A DNA stretch of 64,000 nucleotides from Pelomonas cellulosilytica (GCF_021353265.1 NZ_JAJTWU010000005.1:372001-436000), one strand, 5' to 3'; shown: positions 49,936-59,286, numbered from the stretch's first letter. The notes: generated by a model from the sequence alone, not told the origin. Program-made: numbers and translations.

Positions 49936-51024
49936 TCAACGGCGCAGGGCCAGCCGCGGTGCGAGCTTGGGCAGCCAGGCCAGCGGGTCCAGTCGTGCGG
50001 CCGGCGCCTCCACCCAACGCTGGAACGGTACGGCCAGCACGTTGGCCACGGCCCAGGTCAGGCCCAGCATCAGCATGCCCAGGGCCGGCGTGGCGGCGTC
50101 CATGCGGGCCAGCACCGCGTTCATCAGCAGCAGCACCGGGAAATGCAGCAGGAACAGCGCATACGACGGCTTGGCCCAGGCGGCCAGCGTGGACGCCCAG
50201 CGCTGCGGCAGCAGCGGCCGGCCGGTTGCCTGCCGCGCCTCGGCACAGGCCAGCCACAGCGCTGTGACCAGCGCCAGCGCCAGGCGGTCGCGCCATTCCA
50301 GCCACAGCGCGGCGGCCACGGCCACAGTCAGCAGCACCAGGCCGGCGCGGCGGTGGCGCCACAGGCCCAGCCAATGCACCAGCGCGCCCAGGCCATAGGC
50401 CGCGAAGAAGTAGGGCGCCCAGGCATCCAGCCCGCCGCGGCGGTTGAACACGAAGGCCGACGCCAGCACGCCGGCGGCCACCAGCAGCGGGCCGACGTAG
50501 AGCCGGCCGGGGTGGCGCCAGCCCTGGCGCGCCAGCCACAGCAGCCCCACCAGGCAGGCGAACAGCTGCAGGTCGATGGCCACATACCAGGCGCCCACTG
50601 TCAGCGCCTCGTAGCCCAGCACATCGTGCAGCAGCAGCGCATGGGCTAGCAGCTGGCCGGCCGTAATCTCCTGCGGCACCATCTCCGGCCAGGACGACGC
50701 GACGAGGCTGCAGGCGCCCAGCGTCAGCGCCAGCGCGGCGAGGAAGGGCAGCGTCAGTCGCAGATAGCGCCGCCACAGCAGCTCGGGCAAGCCGGTCTGC
50801 AACGCCTGGCCCCGGGGCGACAGCCCCCGCGCGCTCAGGAAGCCAGCCACGACGAGGAAGACCTGCACCGCCATGCGGCCGTACTGATGCATTGCGCCTG
50901 CCAGCAGCGGCAGCGCGTCATGGGCGGCCCGTGCGATCGGGCCATAGCTGACGAGGTGATGCAGCACGATGACCTGGGCAGCCAGGGCCTTCAGTGCATC
51001 AATGTGGGGCAGTCGACGAGACAT
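49936..51024 (-). CDS. Acyltransferase-3 family membrane protein
   Basis: The 362-residue protein has about ten transmembrane helices and the acyltransferase-3 signature HIDALKALAAQVIVLHHLVS with the catalytic His near residue 23, and Arg in the LRLTLPF loop. Members add acetyl or other acyl groups to polysaccharides or lipids at the membrane. The ATG at 51024 is preferred; a GTG three codons earlier is possible. It ends 88 bases before the start of the ferritin-like fusion gene on the same strand. Confidence 0.88.
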   Translation of the reverse strand: MSRRLPHIDALKALAAQVIVLHHLVSYGPIARAAHDALPLLAGAMHQYGRMAVQVFLVVAGFLSARGLSPRGQALQTGLPELLWRRYLRLTLPFLAALALTLGACSLVASSWPEMVPQEITAGQLLAHALLLHDVLGYEALTVGAWYVAIDLQLFACLVGLLWLARQGWRHPGRLYVGPLLVAAGVLASAFVFNRRGGLDAWAPYFFAAYGLGALVHWLGLWRHRRAGLVLLTVAVAAALWLEWRDRLALALVTALWLACAEARQATGRPLLPQRWASTLAAWAKPSYALFLLHFPVLLLMNAVLARMDAATPALGMLMLGLTWAVANVLAVPFQRWVEAPAARLDPLAWLPKLAPRLALRR

Positions 51025-51032
51025 GGGGGACA

Positions 51033-51063
51033 CAAAAAGAACGGGCCTGCAGCGCAGGCCCGT
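51033..51063 (-). terminator. Rho-independent terminator of the BON-protein gene
   Basis: On the minus strand a perfect ten-base-pair stem, ACGGGCCTGC paired with GCAGGCCCGT (51041-51063, three-base loop), is followed by TCTTTTTG. It lies downstream of the BON-domain gene (stop at 51147) and just before the acyltransferase start, separating the two transcripts. Confidence 0.85.
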
Positions 51064-51146
51064 CGTTTCGGACTCGTGAAATTGTACCGGTCTCGCCCCC
51101 GGGGAAACCCGGCGGTTTCAGCCTGTCACGAACCGGGCCTTGCGGC

Positions 51147-51470
51147 TTACTTGCTCGTGACGGTCAGCTGGTTGTCGACCGACTTCACGCCCTCCACCGC
51201 CTTGGCGATGCTCTCGGCGCGATCCTTCTCGGCGGCGGAGGCCACCTTGCCGGTCAGCTGAACATAGCCGTCGGCGTCCGTGTCGACGTGCACCATGGCC
51301 AGCGACGAGACCTTGCTGGCGGCGAGCTGGGCCTTGACCTTGGTCGTGACGACCGAGTCCTTGGCCCAGGTGCGGGTCGGGCCGGCGGGCTTGTTGTCTG
51401 CGGCGACGCCGGCGAGCGGCACGGCCAGAGCAGCGGCGACGGCGAGGGAAGCGAGCTTGGAGAACTTCAT
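51147..51470 (-). CDS. Periplasmic BON-domain protein
   Basis: The 107-residue protein has a signal peptide (MKFSKLASLAVAAALAVPLA, cleavage after GVA) and one BON domain (about residues 37-107: DSVVTTKVKAQLAASKVSSL, VQLTGKVASAAEKDRAESIA, GVKSVDNQLTV). BON domains bind membranes or phospholipid in the envelope, often in osmotic stress (OsmY-like). A strong Shine-Dalgarno AAAGGA fixes the ATG at 51470. A good terminator lies 84 bases after the stop. Confidence 0.92.
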   Translation of the reverse strand: MKFSKLASLAVAAALAVPLAGVAADNKPAGPTRTWAKDSVVTTKVKAQLAASKVSSLAMVHVDTDADGYVQLTGKVASAAEKDRAESIAKAVEGVKSVDNQLTVTSK

Positions 51471-51692
51471 GCCAGATCCTTTCAGGGGGTCATCGGAAGC
51501 GGCGGCAGAAGCGACGCACCGCATCACAGGAATTTAGAGAGGGCGCCAGCCGCCGGCTGCCGGACGACGGCCTGCGCGTTTGTAGGAATGCGACGCCTGA
51601 CCACCTGCCGAAGCGCCGATGCCCTCACCGGCGCTGACGCGTGCGGTCGCGTTTACGCTGCGGCCTTTACAGGAAGGAAGGCAAGGAGCGCG

Positions 51693-52673
51693 ATGGACAA
51701 CCTCGATCTGGGCGTGCTGCGCACGGCGGCCGGCTGGCAGGCCGAGGCGCGCGGCGTGGTGCTGGGCACCATCACGCGCACCTGGGGTTCCGCGCCGCGC
51801 CCGGTGGGCTCGCTGGTGGCCGTGCGCGACGACGGGCTGATCGCCGGCTCGGTCTCCGGCGGCTGCATCGAGGACGACCTGATCGCGCAACTGCGCGCCG
51901 GCAGCCTGCAGCTGGAGAAGCCCACGCCGCTACGCTATGGCGTCGGTGCCGAGGAGGCCCGCCGCTTCGGTCTGCCCTGTGGCGGCACGCTTGAGCTGCT
52001 GCTGGAGCCGCTCGGGCCGCAGTCTGCCGTCGACGACCTGCTGGCCCGGCTGAGCCGCGGCGAGCGCGTGCGCCGCACGTTGGACCTGGCGACGGGCGCC
52101 GTCACGCTGGCGCCGGCGGAACGCGGCGCCGACACGCTGCAGCTGACCGACGCCCAGCTCGTGAGTCACCATGGCCCCCAATGGCGGCTGCTCGTCATCG
52201 GCGCCGGTCAGATGACCGACTACCTCGCGCAGATGGCACTGGCGCTCGGCTACGGCGTGACCGTCTGCGACCCGCGCGAGGAGTACGCCGAGGGCTTCGC
52301 GCTGGCTGGCGTCACCCTGACGCGCGACATGCCGGACGACGTCGTGACGGCATTCGACGTGGACGACGCGACCGCAGTGGTTGCATTGACGCACGATCCA
52401 AAGCTGGACGATCTGGCGCTGATGGAAGCGCTCAAGAGTCCGGCGTTCTACGTCGGCGCCATCGGCTCGCGCGTGAACCAGGCCAAGCGCAAGGCTCGTC
52501 TGGCCGAGCATTTCGGCCTGACGGCTGCCGAACTCGATCGCCTGCACGGCCCCGTGGGCCTGCACATCGGTGCCCGCACCCCGCCGGAGATCGCGCTCTC
52601 CATCCTGGCGGAGATGACGGCAGTGCGGTATCGCGCAGGCGGCGCTCGGCCGGAGGTCGGCTGCGCCGTCTGA
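51693..52673 (+). CDS. xdhC: XdhC-family molybdenum-cofactor insertion/maturation protein
   Basis: The 326-residue protein has the XdhC_CoxI domain (GVVLGTITRTWGSAPRPVGS, VSGGCIEDDLIAQL; residues 15-95) with the CGG motif FGLPCGGTLELLL, and a C-terminal Rossmann-like XdhC_C domain (LVIGAGQMTDYLAQMAL; VGAIGSRVNQAKRKARL; GLHIGARTPPEIALSILAEM). XdhC binds and inserts molybdenum cofactor into xanthine-dehydrogenase-like enzymes. No molybdoenzyme gene is nearby. The Shine-Dalgarno AAGGAG before the ATG at 51693 is clear. Confidence 0.93.
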   Translation: MDNLDLGVLRTAAGWQAEARGVVLGTITRTWGSAPRPVGSLVAVRDDGLIAGSVSGGCIEDDLIAQLRAGSLQLEKPTPLRYGVGAEEARRFGLPCGGTLELLLEPLGPQSAVDDLLARLSRGERVRRTLDLATGAVTLAPAERGADTLQLTDAQLVSHHGPQWRLLVIGAGQMTDYLAQMALALGYGVTVCDPREEYAEGFALAGVTLTRDMPDDVVTAFDVDDATAVVALTHDPKLDDLALMEALKSPAFYVGAIGSRVNQAKRKARLAEHFGLTAAELDRLHGPVGLHIGARTPPEIALSILAEMTAVRYRAGGARPEVGCAV

Positions 52674-53303
52674 TCACTTCATCGTGTAGCCCCGGCCGTC
52701 CATGCAAGCCTCCACCGCGCGGTTGAACACGCTGGTATCGGCCTGTGCATTGGGCTGCGTCGTGGCCCAGCGGTTGCACTCGCGGCGGTCGGTCTCCAGC
52801 TGCTCGCTCGACTGGCCGTTGCGCGGGTAGATGATGGGATCAGCCTTGGGCGGAGGTGGGGGCGGTGACGGCTGGACCTGCACCGGCGCCACTTCCACCG
52901 GCGGCGTGACGACGGCATAGCCCTCCGGCACGGCCCGGTAGTACACGCCGTTGGCGTAGTAGTAGGGCAGGCCGCCCAGCGTGACCGTCACGTAGGCCGG
53001 CGGCAGCAGCGGGATGACGACGCCCACCGGCGGCGCGACGACGCGGTAGCGCGGGCCCCAGGGCTCGTACCAGACGCCGCCGTGGAACCAATAGCGGTGC
53101 GGCCCGGCGCCTACGACGACGGCGCCGCGCGGCACGTAGGGCGCCACGTAGCCGGGGGCGGGGTAGTAGTGGTCGTGGTGGTAGCGGTTGTCGAACACCA
53201 TGCCGATGCTGACGCGTGTGTGCACGTCGGCGTGGGCGGGCGAGGTGGCGAGGCCGGCGCACAGGGCCAGCAGCGCAAGGGAGGAGGTGGTGATTGCCTT
53301 CAT
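52674..53303 (-). CDS. Secreted DUF6515-like protein
   Basis: This 209-residue exported protein has a signal peptide (MKAITTSSLALLALCAGLAT, cleavage near AHA-D), a Tyr/Pro/Val-rich middle with repeated PYYYANGVYYR- and HRYWFHGGVWYEPW-type segments, a proline run, and a C-terminal helix with Cys (TDRRECNRWATTQ, EACMDGRGYTM). These are features of DUF6515, an envelope family of unknown role. ATG at 53303 was taken; an ATG three codons earlier is possible. Its stop directly abuts the convergent xdhC stop. Confidence 0.82.
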   Translation of the reverse strand: MKAITTSSLALLALCAGLATSPAHADVHTRVSIGMVFDNRYHHDHYYPAPGYVAPYVPRGAVVVGAGPHRYWFHGGVWYEPWGPRYRVVAPPVGVVIPLLPPAYVTVTLGGLPYYYANGVYYRAVPEGYAVVTPPVEVAPVQVQPSPPPPPPKADPIIYPRNGQSSEQLETDRRECNRWATTQPNAQADTSVFNRAVEACMDGRGYTMK

Positions 53304-53432
53304 GGTCGTCATCGTTCAACGGATGGAAGCCGGCGGTACGGATCCAACGCCGCGAGGCTGCGCCGCGTGGACGGCGGCGGTATTGCGGCCACGTAAAGTT
53401 CGCCGCATCCCGCCAGCCTCGTCGAGCCCGCC

Positions 53433-54059
53433 ATGATCGAACTGCACTACTTCCCGAGCAACGCCAGTTTCGCGCCCCACGTCCTGCTGGAGGAAATGGG
53501 CGTCCCGTTCCAGCTGCGCGTGGTGGACCGGGCGAACCAGGAGCACAAGTCGGCCGCCTACCTGAAGCTCAACCCGAACGGGCTGATTCCGGTGCTGGTG
53601 GACGGCGACCTGGTGCTGTACGAGACGGCCGCCATCCTGATGCACCTGGCCGACTGTCACCCAGGCTTTGCGCCGGCGTCTGGCACGTCCGAGCGGGCCG
53701 AGTACTACAAGTGGATGGTGTGGCTGACGAACACGCTGCAGGCCATGCTGATCCATTACTTCTACCCCGATCGCATGGCGTCGGATGGCGCGGAGGTGAA
53801 AGCCCGGGCCGAAGCGGCGGTGGCGCCGATGCTGGACCAGATGGAGGCACAGCTGGCCCGCCATGGCGGGCCGTGGTTCCTCGGCGAGGCCTACACAGCC
53901 GTGGACCCGCTGGCCTTCATGCTGTGCCGCTGGACGCGCATGCAGGCCCGGCCGGCCAAGGCGCGACCGGGGCTGGCGGCCTACCTGCAGCGCGTGCTGG
54001 CGCGGCCTGCGACGCAGCGCGCAGTCGCGACGGAGCAGCTGGCGGAACCGATCTACTGA
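53433..54059 (+). CDS. Glutathione S-transferase family protein
   Basis: The 208-residue protein has an N-terminal thioredoxin fold (MIELHYFPSNASFAPHVLLE; Ser at the active-site position, LNPNGLIPVLVDGDLVLYET with cis-Pro and the Glu-Thr/Ser glutathione contact) and an all-helical C-terminal domain ending WFLGEAYTAVDPLAFMLC. It should be a cytosolic glutathione transferase; it differs clearly from the one at 28995. It stands alone, convergent with rlmJ. Confidence 0.9.
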   Translation: MIELHYFPSNASFAPHVLLEEMGVPFQLRVVDRANQEHKSAAYLKLNPNGLIPVLVDGDLVLYETAAILMHLADCHPGFAPASGTSERAEYYKWMVWLTNTLQAMLIHYFYPDRMASDGAEVKARAEAAVAPMLDQMEAQLARHGGPWFLGEAYTAVDPLAFMLCRWTRMQARPAKARPGLAAYLQRVLARPATQRAVATEQLAEPIY

Positions 54060-54104
54060 GGCTGGGGACGGCGGCCGGCACGGGCAGCCGGCGCACCGAG
54101 ACCG

Positions 54105-54959
54105 TCAGACGGCCTTCTGCTCCAGCACGTAGTTCGCGCCGTCGTACTGCCCCAGCCGCTCCACCAGCAGCGGCAGGCATTCGGCCAGCTCGTCGTGCAG
54201 CGTGTACGGCGGGTTGGCCACGAACATGCCGCTGCCCATCATGCCGAAGCCGCGCTCGTCCGCCTGGGCCACCGTCAGCCGCACATGCAGCCAGCCTTTC
54301 TTGGCCGCGGCGTCCGCGCTGGCCTTCAGCCGGCCCGCGAGCTGGGTGGACTCCAGCAGCTGCAGCTGCGGATACCAGACCATGGCGACAGTGTCCGGTG
54401 CGCGTTCCAGCGCCTCGCGCAGCGCGGTCAGTACCTTGGCGTAGTCCGTCTTGATCTCGTAGGGCGGGTCCATCAGCAGTGCCGCGCGCCGCGTGGGCGA
54501 TGGCAGCTCGGCCTTGATGGCCGCAAAGCCGTCTCGGTCGCTGACCTGCGTGTTGGGCCGGCTCTCGAGGTAGCTGGCGAGGATGCGGTGATCGGTCGGG
54601 TGCAGTTCGTAGGCGCGCAGCCGGTCGTTCTCGCGCAGCACGAAGTTGGCGATGGCCGGCGAGCCGGGGTACTGGCGCAACTGGCCGTCGGGGTTGAAGG
54701 CACGCACGAGGCCGACGTAGTCGGCCAGCGGCTCGGGCAGCGCCGGGCTGTCGTAGATGCGGGCGATGCCGCCAGCGTATTCGGCGTTCTTCTGCGCGTA
54801 GCGGCCCTCGACGGAGTAGCCGCCGGCGCCGGCGTGCGTGTCGATGAGGGTGTAGGGCTTGTCCTTTTCACCCATGTAGCGCAGCACGCGGGTCAGCACG
54901 AGGTGCTTGAGGACGTCGGCATGGTTGCCGGCGTGGAAGGCGTGGCGGTAGGCGAGCAT
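54105..54959 (-). CDS. rlmJ: 23S rRNA (adenine(2030)-N6)-methyltransferase RlmJ
   Basis: The 284-residue enzyme starts MLAYRHAFHAGNHADVLKHL, the conserved RlmJ N-terminus. Further motifs are IDTHAGAGGYSVEG (SAM binding), RLRAYELHPTDHRI, ALLMDPPYEIKTDY with the catalytic DPPY, MVWYPQ, and MGSGMFVANPPYTL. It methylates A2030 of 23S rRNA. An upstream start adding six residues was rejected because MLAYRH is the family start. It is divergent from the ene-reductase gene. Confidence 0.95.
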   Translation of the reverse strand: MLAYRHAFHAGNHADVLKHLVLTRVLRYMGEKDKPYTLIDTHAGAGGYSVEGRYAQKNAEYAGGIARIYDSPALPEPLADYVGLVRAFNPDGQLRQYPGSPAIANFVLRENDRLRAYELHPTDHRILASYLESRPNTQVSDRDGFAAIKAELPSPTRRAALLMDPPYEIKTDYAKVLTALREALERAPDTVAMVWYPQLQLLESTQLAGRLKASADAAAKKGWLHVRLTVAQADERGFGMMGSGMFVANPPYTLHDELAECLPLLVERLGQYDGANYVLEQKAV

Positions 54960-55047
54960 GGGCCCGATTGTCGCCAAGCCGGCCCTTGCGCCGCGTCAAC
55001 CCGGCCGGCGCGGTTCAGATAGCACACTCCGCAGCAACCGCACATCA

Positions 55048-55088
55048 CGCAAGGCTGCCGCGGATTTCCTAGCCTTGCGGCCGTTTTT
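55048..55088 (+). promoter_or_regulatory. Inverted repeat with T run upstream of the ene-reductase gene
   Basis: CGCAAGGCT (55048-55056) pairs with AGCCTTGCG (55071-55079) across a 14-base loop; TTTTT follows at 55084-55088. The hairpin lies in the 149-base divergent region 21 bases before the ene-reductase start. It may be an operator, a leader attenuator or a terminator-like structure. Confidence 0.45.
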
Positions 55089-55108
55089 CCTTTTCCAGCT
55101 CCCACACA

Positions 55109-56188
55109 ATGACCACTCTTTTCGACCCCGCCCGCTTCGGCGACATCGAGCTCGCCAACCGCGTCGTCATGGCGCCGCTGACGCGCAACCGCGCGGTGCA
55201 GCAGACGCCGGGCGACCTGCACGTCGAGTACTACCGCCAGCGTGCCGGTGCCGGCCTCATCCTGACCGAGGCGACGCAGATCCGCCCCGACGGCCAGGGC
55301 TATTTCGACACGCCCGGTATCCACACGCCCGAGCAGATCGCCGCATGGAAGCGCGTGACCGACGCCGTGCATGCCGAGGGCGGCAGGATCGTCGTGCAGC
55401 TGTGGCATGTGGGCCGCATTTCGGTGAACCGTCTGCAGCCGGGCGGCCAGTCGCCGGTGTCCTCCACGGCTCGCGCCGCGAAGACGCGCACCTATGCCGC
55501 CCACGGCGAGCTGGTGCCGACCGACACGCCGCGCGCCTTGCGCACCGACGAGCTGCCGCAGCTGGTGGCCGACTATGCGCAGGCCGCGCGCAACGCCATC
55601 GCCGCCGGATTCGACGGCGTCGAGGTGCACAGCGCCAACGGCTACCTGCTGGAGCAGTTCCTGCGCGACAGCACCAACGACCGCACCGATGCCTACGGCG
55701 GCTCCATCGAGAACCGTGCGCGGCTGCTCATCGAGGTGATGACGGCCGTGGCCGAGGCCATCGGGCCCGGCCGCACGTCGCTGCGGCTGTCGCCCGTGAC
55801 GCCGAGCAACGACATCGGCCAGGATAGCGACCCGCAGGCCCTGTTCAACCACGTGGCCGACCGCCTCGCACCGCTGAAGCTGGCCTTCCTGGAGGTCGTC
55901 GAAGGCGCGACCGGCGGCCCGCGCGACAACGCGCCGTTCGACTACGCCGAGCTGCGCCGCCGCTTCAACGGCCCCTACATCGCCAACAACGGTTTCGACC
56001 GCACGATGGCGCTGGACGCCGTCGCCAGCGGCCGGGCCGACGCGGTGTCTATCGGCCGGCCGTTCATCAGCAACCCCGACCTGGTGGACCGCCTGCGCGA
56101 CAACCTGCCCTGGGCCGAGCTGCACAAGGAGACGCTGTACGGCGGCGGCGCCGAGGGTTACACGGACTATCCGACGGCGGTGGCGTAG
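55109..56188 (+). CDS. nemA: Old-yellow-enzyme-family alkene reductase (NemA-like)
   Basis: The 359-residue FMN enzyme reduces activated C=C bonds (N-ethylmaleimide, enones, nitroesters) with NAD(P)H. It shows ANRVVMAPLTRNRAVQQTPG at the N-terminus, GRIVVQLWHVGRIS (substrate region), FDGVEVHSANGYLLEQFLRD (His-Asn pair at the flavin), DRTDAYGGSIENRARLLIEV, and the C-terminal phosphate-binding VSIGRPFISNPDLVDRLR. The length matches NemA. A hairpin precedes it. No NemR-type repressor gene is adjacent. Confidence 0.94.
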   Translation: MTTLFDPARFGDIELANRVVMAPLTRNRAVQQTPGDLHVEYYRQRAGAGLILTEATQIRPDGQGYFDTPGIHTPEQIAAWKRVTDAVHAEGGRIVVQLWHVGRISVNRLQPGGQSPVSSTARAAKTRTYAAHGELVPTDTPRALRTDELPQLVADYAQAARNAIAAGFDGVEVHSANGYLLEQFLRDSTNDRTDAYGGSIENRARLLIEVMTAVAEAIGPGRTSLRLSPVTPSNDIGQDSDPQALFNHVADRLAPLKLAFLEVVEGATGGPRDNAPFDYAELRRRFNGPYIANNGFDRTMALDAVASGRADAVSIGRPFISNPDLVDRLRDNLPWAELHKETLYGGGAEGYTDYPTAVA

Positions 56189-56236
56189 CCGCGAGACTGG
56201 CCAGGGCATCACCGGCCGGGTGCCCGGCCGGCGGCT

Positions 56237-57370
56237 TCAGGTCTGGAACGCGCCGGGATGGCGTGTGGGCCCGCCGAGCGCCACGCTGGTGTGCGGGTGC
56301 CGGTACTCGCGCGTCGGCGTGAGCTTCAGGCCCTCGGCCTCGCCGGCGTCCTGCGCCTTGCCGCGCAGTGACGACTCGGGCTTGAGTCGGAAGTCCTCGC
56401 GCTGCGGGCGCACGAACTCGTCCCAGTCGGCGGCGAAGTTCGCGTGCCGCGTCCAGTAGGCGTCGGCCGCCAGCTTGGGCGCGCCGACCAGCAGATTGTT
56501 GGCCAGCGTCACCTCGGTGCGCGGCGGCGTCACGCGCAGCCAGATGCCGCCGCTGGGCCGCTGGTCCACCAGCGTGTTGTTGACGAGGTGGAGCGCATGC
56601 CGGCCGCCACGCGGGCCCTCCACGCCGAAGGAGATCACGTGCGGGTTCTCCGTCGTGGAGGCCTGCATGATGAGGTTGCCCATGACGATGGCGATGCCGC
56701 CGTTGGGGAACTCCAGCTCGTAGCTCGCCCGGCCACCGATCTCGTCGGTCAGCCGGTTGTAGAGGATGTGATTGACGGCTGCGCGGCTCTTCAGCAGGTG
56801 GCCCAGCAGGCCGCCGTGGAAATAGCTGCCCGTGACGGCCAGCCGCTGGATGGCGCCGACGTAGAGGTTGTGCGTGAGGCCGTCGCGCAGCAGGATGGGG
56901 CCGAAGTCGCAGTCGATGATGTCGAGCTCGGCGCTGGCCTCGTTGGAAGCCAGCAGGCCGTTCTCGTTGTCGCGGAACGCGCAGTCCACCAGCGTCAGCG
57001 AGCCCGCGTCCAGTCGGATACCGGCGCCGTTGCGGTCGGGCACCGTGCAGCCGATGAAGTCGAAGCCCTCGATGCGCTGGCGCCGGCCGCTCGTCACGAA
57101 CAGCCCCTTGCCCTGCGCATGGGCGCCGTTGGCGATGACGCGCACCCGTCCGCCCACCGCGCGCAGCGTCAGGTCGTGCTGCGGCCAGCTGGCCACGTCG
57201 GCGACGTAGTCGCCGGCGTCGACTTCGATCACGCTACCGTCACGGGCCTCGCGTGCTGCGGCGGCCAGAGAGCGGATGGCGCGTTGCGGGCCGACCTTCA
57301 TTGCTGGCCCGGCGTGGCTCAAGGCGGGCAGCAGTGCGGCAGTGGCCAGCAGTTGGCGGCGCTGCATCAT
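56237..57370 (-). CDS. Exported right-handed beta-helix protein
   Basis: The 377-residue protein has a Tat-like signal (MMQRRQLLATAALLPALSHA, with a twin-arginine) and then a right-handed parallel beta-helix: repeated short strands such as IEVDAGDYVADV, IRLDAGSLTLVDCAFRDNEN, HVISFGVEGPRGG, and HLVNNTLVDQRPSG. Such helices occur in polysaccharide lyases and binding proteins; the catalytic residues cannot be identified. The start overlaps the MOSC gene stop (ATGA), and a GAGGAAGAG Shine-Dalgarno precedes it. It may act on matrix polysaccharide. Confidence 0.85.
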   Translation of the reverse strand: MMQRRQLLATAALLPALSHAGPAMKVGPQRAIRSLAAAAREARDGSVIEVDAGDYVADVASWPQHDLTLRAVGGRVRVIANGAHAQGKGLFVTSGRRQRIEGFDFIGCTVPDRNGAGIRLDAGSLTLVDCAFRDNENGLLASNEASAELDIIDCDFGPILLRDGLTHNLYVGAIQRLAVTGSYFHGGLLGHLLKSRAAVNHILYNRLTDEIGGRASYELEFPNGGIAIVMGNLIMQASTTENPHVISFGVEGPRGGRHALHLVNNTLVDQRPSGGIWLRVTPPRTEVTLANNLLVGAPKLAADAYWTRHANFAADWDEFVRPQREDFRLKPESSLRGKAQDAGEAEGLKLTPTREYRHPHTSVALGGPTRHPGAFQT

Positions 57371-57933
57371 GAACTCTTCCTCATCTTGGCTTTGAACAGC
57401 TCGGCAATGCCCACCTCGCGCGGGCCCGGCAGCAGCTCGAAGTCCTCGCCGGCAGCCAACGTGCCCTCGCGCCGCACGGCCAGGTAGAAGCCGCAGTAGC
57501 CGCTCTGCGCCATCAACTTGGAGGCCTGGTTGAAGCCCATGTGGGCGTTGAACTTGAAGCAGGGCTGGCGGGGCTCGGAGACGACCAGCTCGCAGTCGCC
57601 GAAGCGCAGCACGTCGCCGATCCACACGCGCGTCTCCAGCAGGCCCATGATCGTCAGGTTCTCGCCCATGTCGCCCGGCTGCAGCGCGCCGGTCACGCGG
57701 GCCTGCTGGCGCACGGTCGTCCAGAAGGCGTAGTGCTCGTGCGGGTAGGCGTAAATGGCCTTGGACAGCCCGCCGTGCACGCTGAGATCGGCCTGCGCGT
57801 CGCCCGCCAGCCCCAGCGGCTGCACGGCGACGCTGCCCTCGCGGGCGCGCTTACGGATGGCGGAGTGGAGGGACTGGCCGTCGGTCGCGACGAAGCGTTC
57901 GACGGCGGCGGTGTTCACGCTGAGCAGCTGCAT
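57367..57933 (-). CDS. MOSC-domain protein (YiiM-like)
   Basis: The 188-residue protein is a MOSC domain: MQLLSVNTAAVERFVATDGQ at the start, GDAQADLSVHGGLSKAIYAY, PGDMGENLTIMGLLETRVWI, and ELVVSEPRQPCFKFNAHMGF with the conserved Cys. MOSC proteins handle molybdenum cofactor or reduce N-hydroxylated compounds (YiiM). I started at the ATG at 57933, where the family begins. Its stop overlaps the beta-helix protein start. Confidence 0.92.
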   Translation of the reverse strand: MQLLSVNTAAVERFVATDGQSLHSAIRKRAREGSVAVQPLGLAGDAQADLSVHGGLSKAIYAYPHEHYAFWTTVRQQARVTGALQPGDMGENLTIMGLLETRVWIGDVLRFGDCELVVSEPRQPCFKFNAHMGFNQASKLMAQSGYCGFYLAVRREGTLAAGEDFELLPGPREVGIAELFKAKMRKSS

Positions 57934-58032
57934 GCCCCGCATTCTGCGAGAGTTATTTCGGCGTGTTCGCCTACAAGGCGACATCCATGGGACGTCTAGG
58001 CTCGCCCGGCTAAGCATTTCAAGGGAGAGCGC

Positions 58033-59286
58033 ATGACTGCACTCGACAGTGGCGCCCGGGTGTGGGCGGGCCTCGCCGTCACGCCATCCAGCGAGTTGAT
58101 GTTCGTCGTTGGTGTGCTGCTGGCCGGCGCGCTGGCGGGCGAATTCATTGCCGCGACGACGCGGCTGCCGCGCGTGGTGGGCTACACGCTGGCCGGCTGC
58201 CTGGCCGCCTCCGTCGGACACGGAGTGGCGCTGCCGCTGTCCGGCGCCGCGCAGACGGTGACCGACCTGGCGCTGGGCCTGCTGCTGTTCGAGATTGGCA
58301 GCCGCGTGAACCTGCGCTGGCTGCGGCGCAACCCGGGGCTGCTGGCCACCAGCTTGGCCGAGGCGCTGTTGAGTGCCGTCGCCGTGGCGGCGGTGCTGCG
58401 GCTATTCGATGTGAACTGGGCCGCTGCCGTGGCTTGCGCCATCCTGGCCATGCCGGCACCGGCGGCCGTGTCTGGCCGTGTGTCGCTGGAGCTGGGCGCC
58501 GAGGGCCAGGTCACGCAGCGCGCGCAGCTGCTGACCGCGCTGAACACCTTCTACGCAGTGGTGGCGCTCACGCTGATGCGCACCTGGTGGGCAGCCGACG
58601 ACGGCGGCAGCCTGCCGCAGGCGCTGGCGGGTCTGGCCATCTCGCTGCTGACGACGCTGGGCGTGGCCGCGCTGCTGGCGGGCGGCACCTACCTGGCCGC
58701 GCGGCGGCTGGATCTGCGCAACGAGAGCGCAGCGCTGCTGCTGTTCGGGCTGGTCGCCTTCGCCATCGTCGCGGCGCGCGCCATCGGCGTGTCCACGCTG
58801 CTGATGCCGCTGCTGGCCGGCCTGCTGCTGCGCAACACCAGCGAGCGGCCGTGGGTGTGGCCGCGTCACTTCGGCACGTCGGGCGGCGCGCTGGTGCTGA
58901 TGCTGTTCGTCATCGTCGGTTCGGCCTGGTCGCCCGCGGTGCTGGTGGCCGGCGGCTTCGCCGCGCTGGCGCTGATGGCGGCGCGCTTTATCGCCAAGAC
59001 GCTGGCCATCAACGCGTTCGCGCCCTGGGCCAAGGCCAGCTGGCGCCAGGGCCTGGCGCTGTCCATCACGATGACGCCGCTGTCCGGCACGGCGCTGGTC
59101 ATGCTCAGCGAGCTGATGCGCGGCGAGCCCGAGCTTGCCGCAGGCGCCGTGCCCATCATCCTGGCCAGCATCGCGGTGCTGGAACTCATCGGGCCCATCG
59201 CGGTCCAGTTCGCGCTGCGGTACGCGGGCGAGCTGCCGCCGGCGCCCCGGCGTGTGCGACGCAACAAACAGGAGGCCGGCGAATGA
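58033..59286 (+). CDS. CPA2-type cation:proton antiporter, membrane domain only
   Basis: The 417-residue protein has about twelve transmembrane helices of the Na+/H+ exchanger fold ([49 protein letters not shown]-like [20 protein letters not shown]). It resembles KefB/KefC but lacks the C-terminal NAD-binding RCK/TrkA-N domain, ending soon after the last helix with a basic tail ([12 protein letters not shown]). A Shine-Dalgarno AAGGGAGAG supports the ATG. The ybdK start overlaps its stop by ATGA. K+ efflux for proton entry is a likely but unproven function. Confidence 0.9.
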   Translation: MTALDSGARVWAGLAVTPSSELMFVVGVLLAGALAGEFIAATTRLPRVVGYTLAGCLAASVGHGVALPLSGAAQTVTDLALGLLLFEIGSRVNLRWLRRNPGLLATSLAEALLSAVAVAAVLRLFDVNWAAAVACAILAMPAPAAVSGRVSLELGAEGQVTQRAQLLTALNTFYAVVALTLMRTWWAADDGGSLPQALAGLAISLLTTLGVAALLAGGTYLAARRLDLRNESAALLLFGLVAFAIVAARAIGVSTLLMPLLAGLLLRNTSERPWVWPRHFGTSGGALVLMLFVIVGSAWSPAVLVAGGFAALALMAARFIAKTLAINAFAPWAKASWRQGLALSITMTPLSGTALVMLSELMRGEPELAAGAVPIILASIAVLELIGPIAVQFALRYAGELPPAPRRVRRNKQEAGE

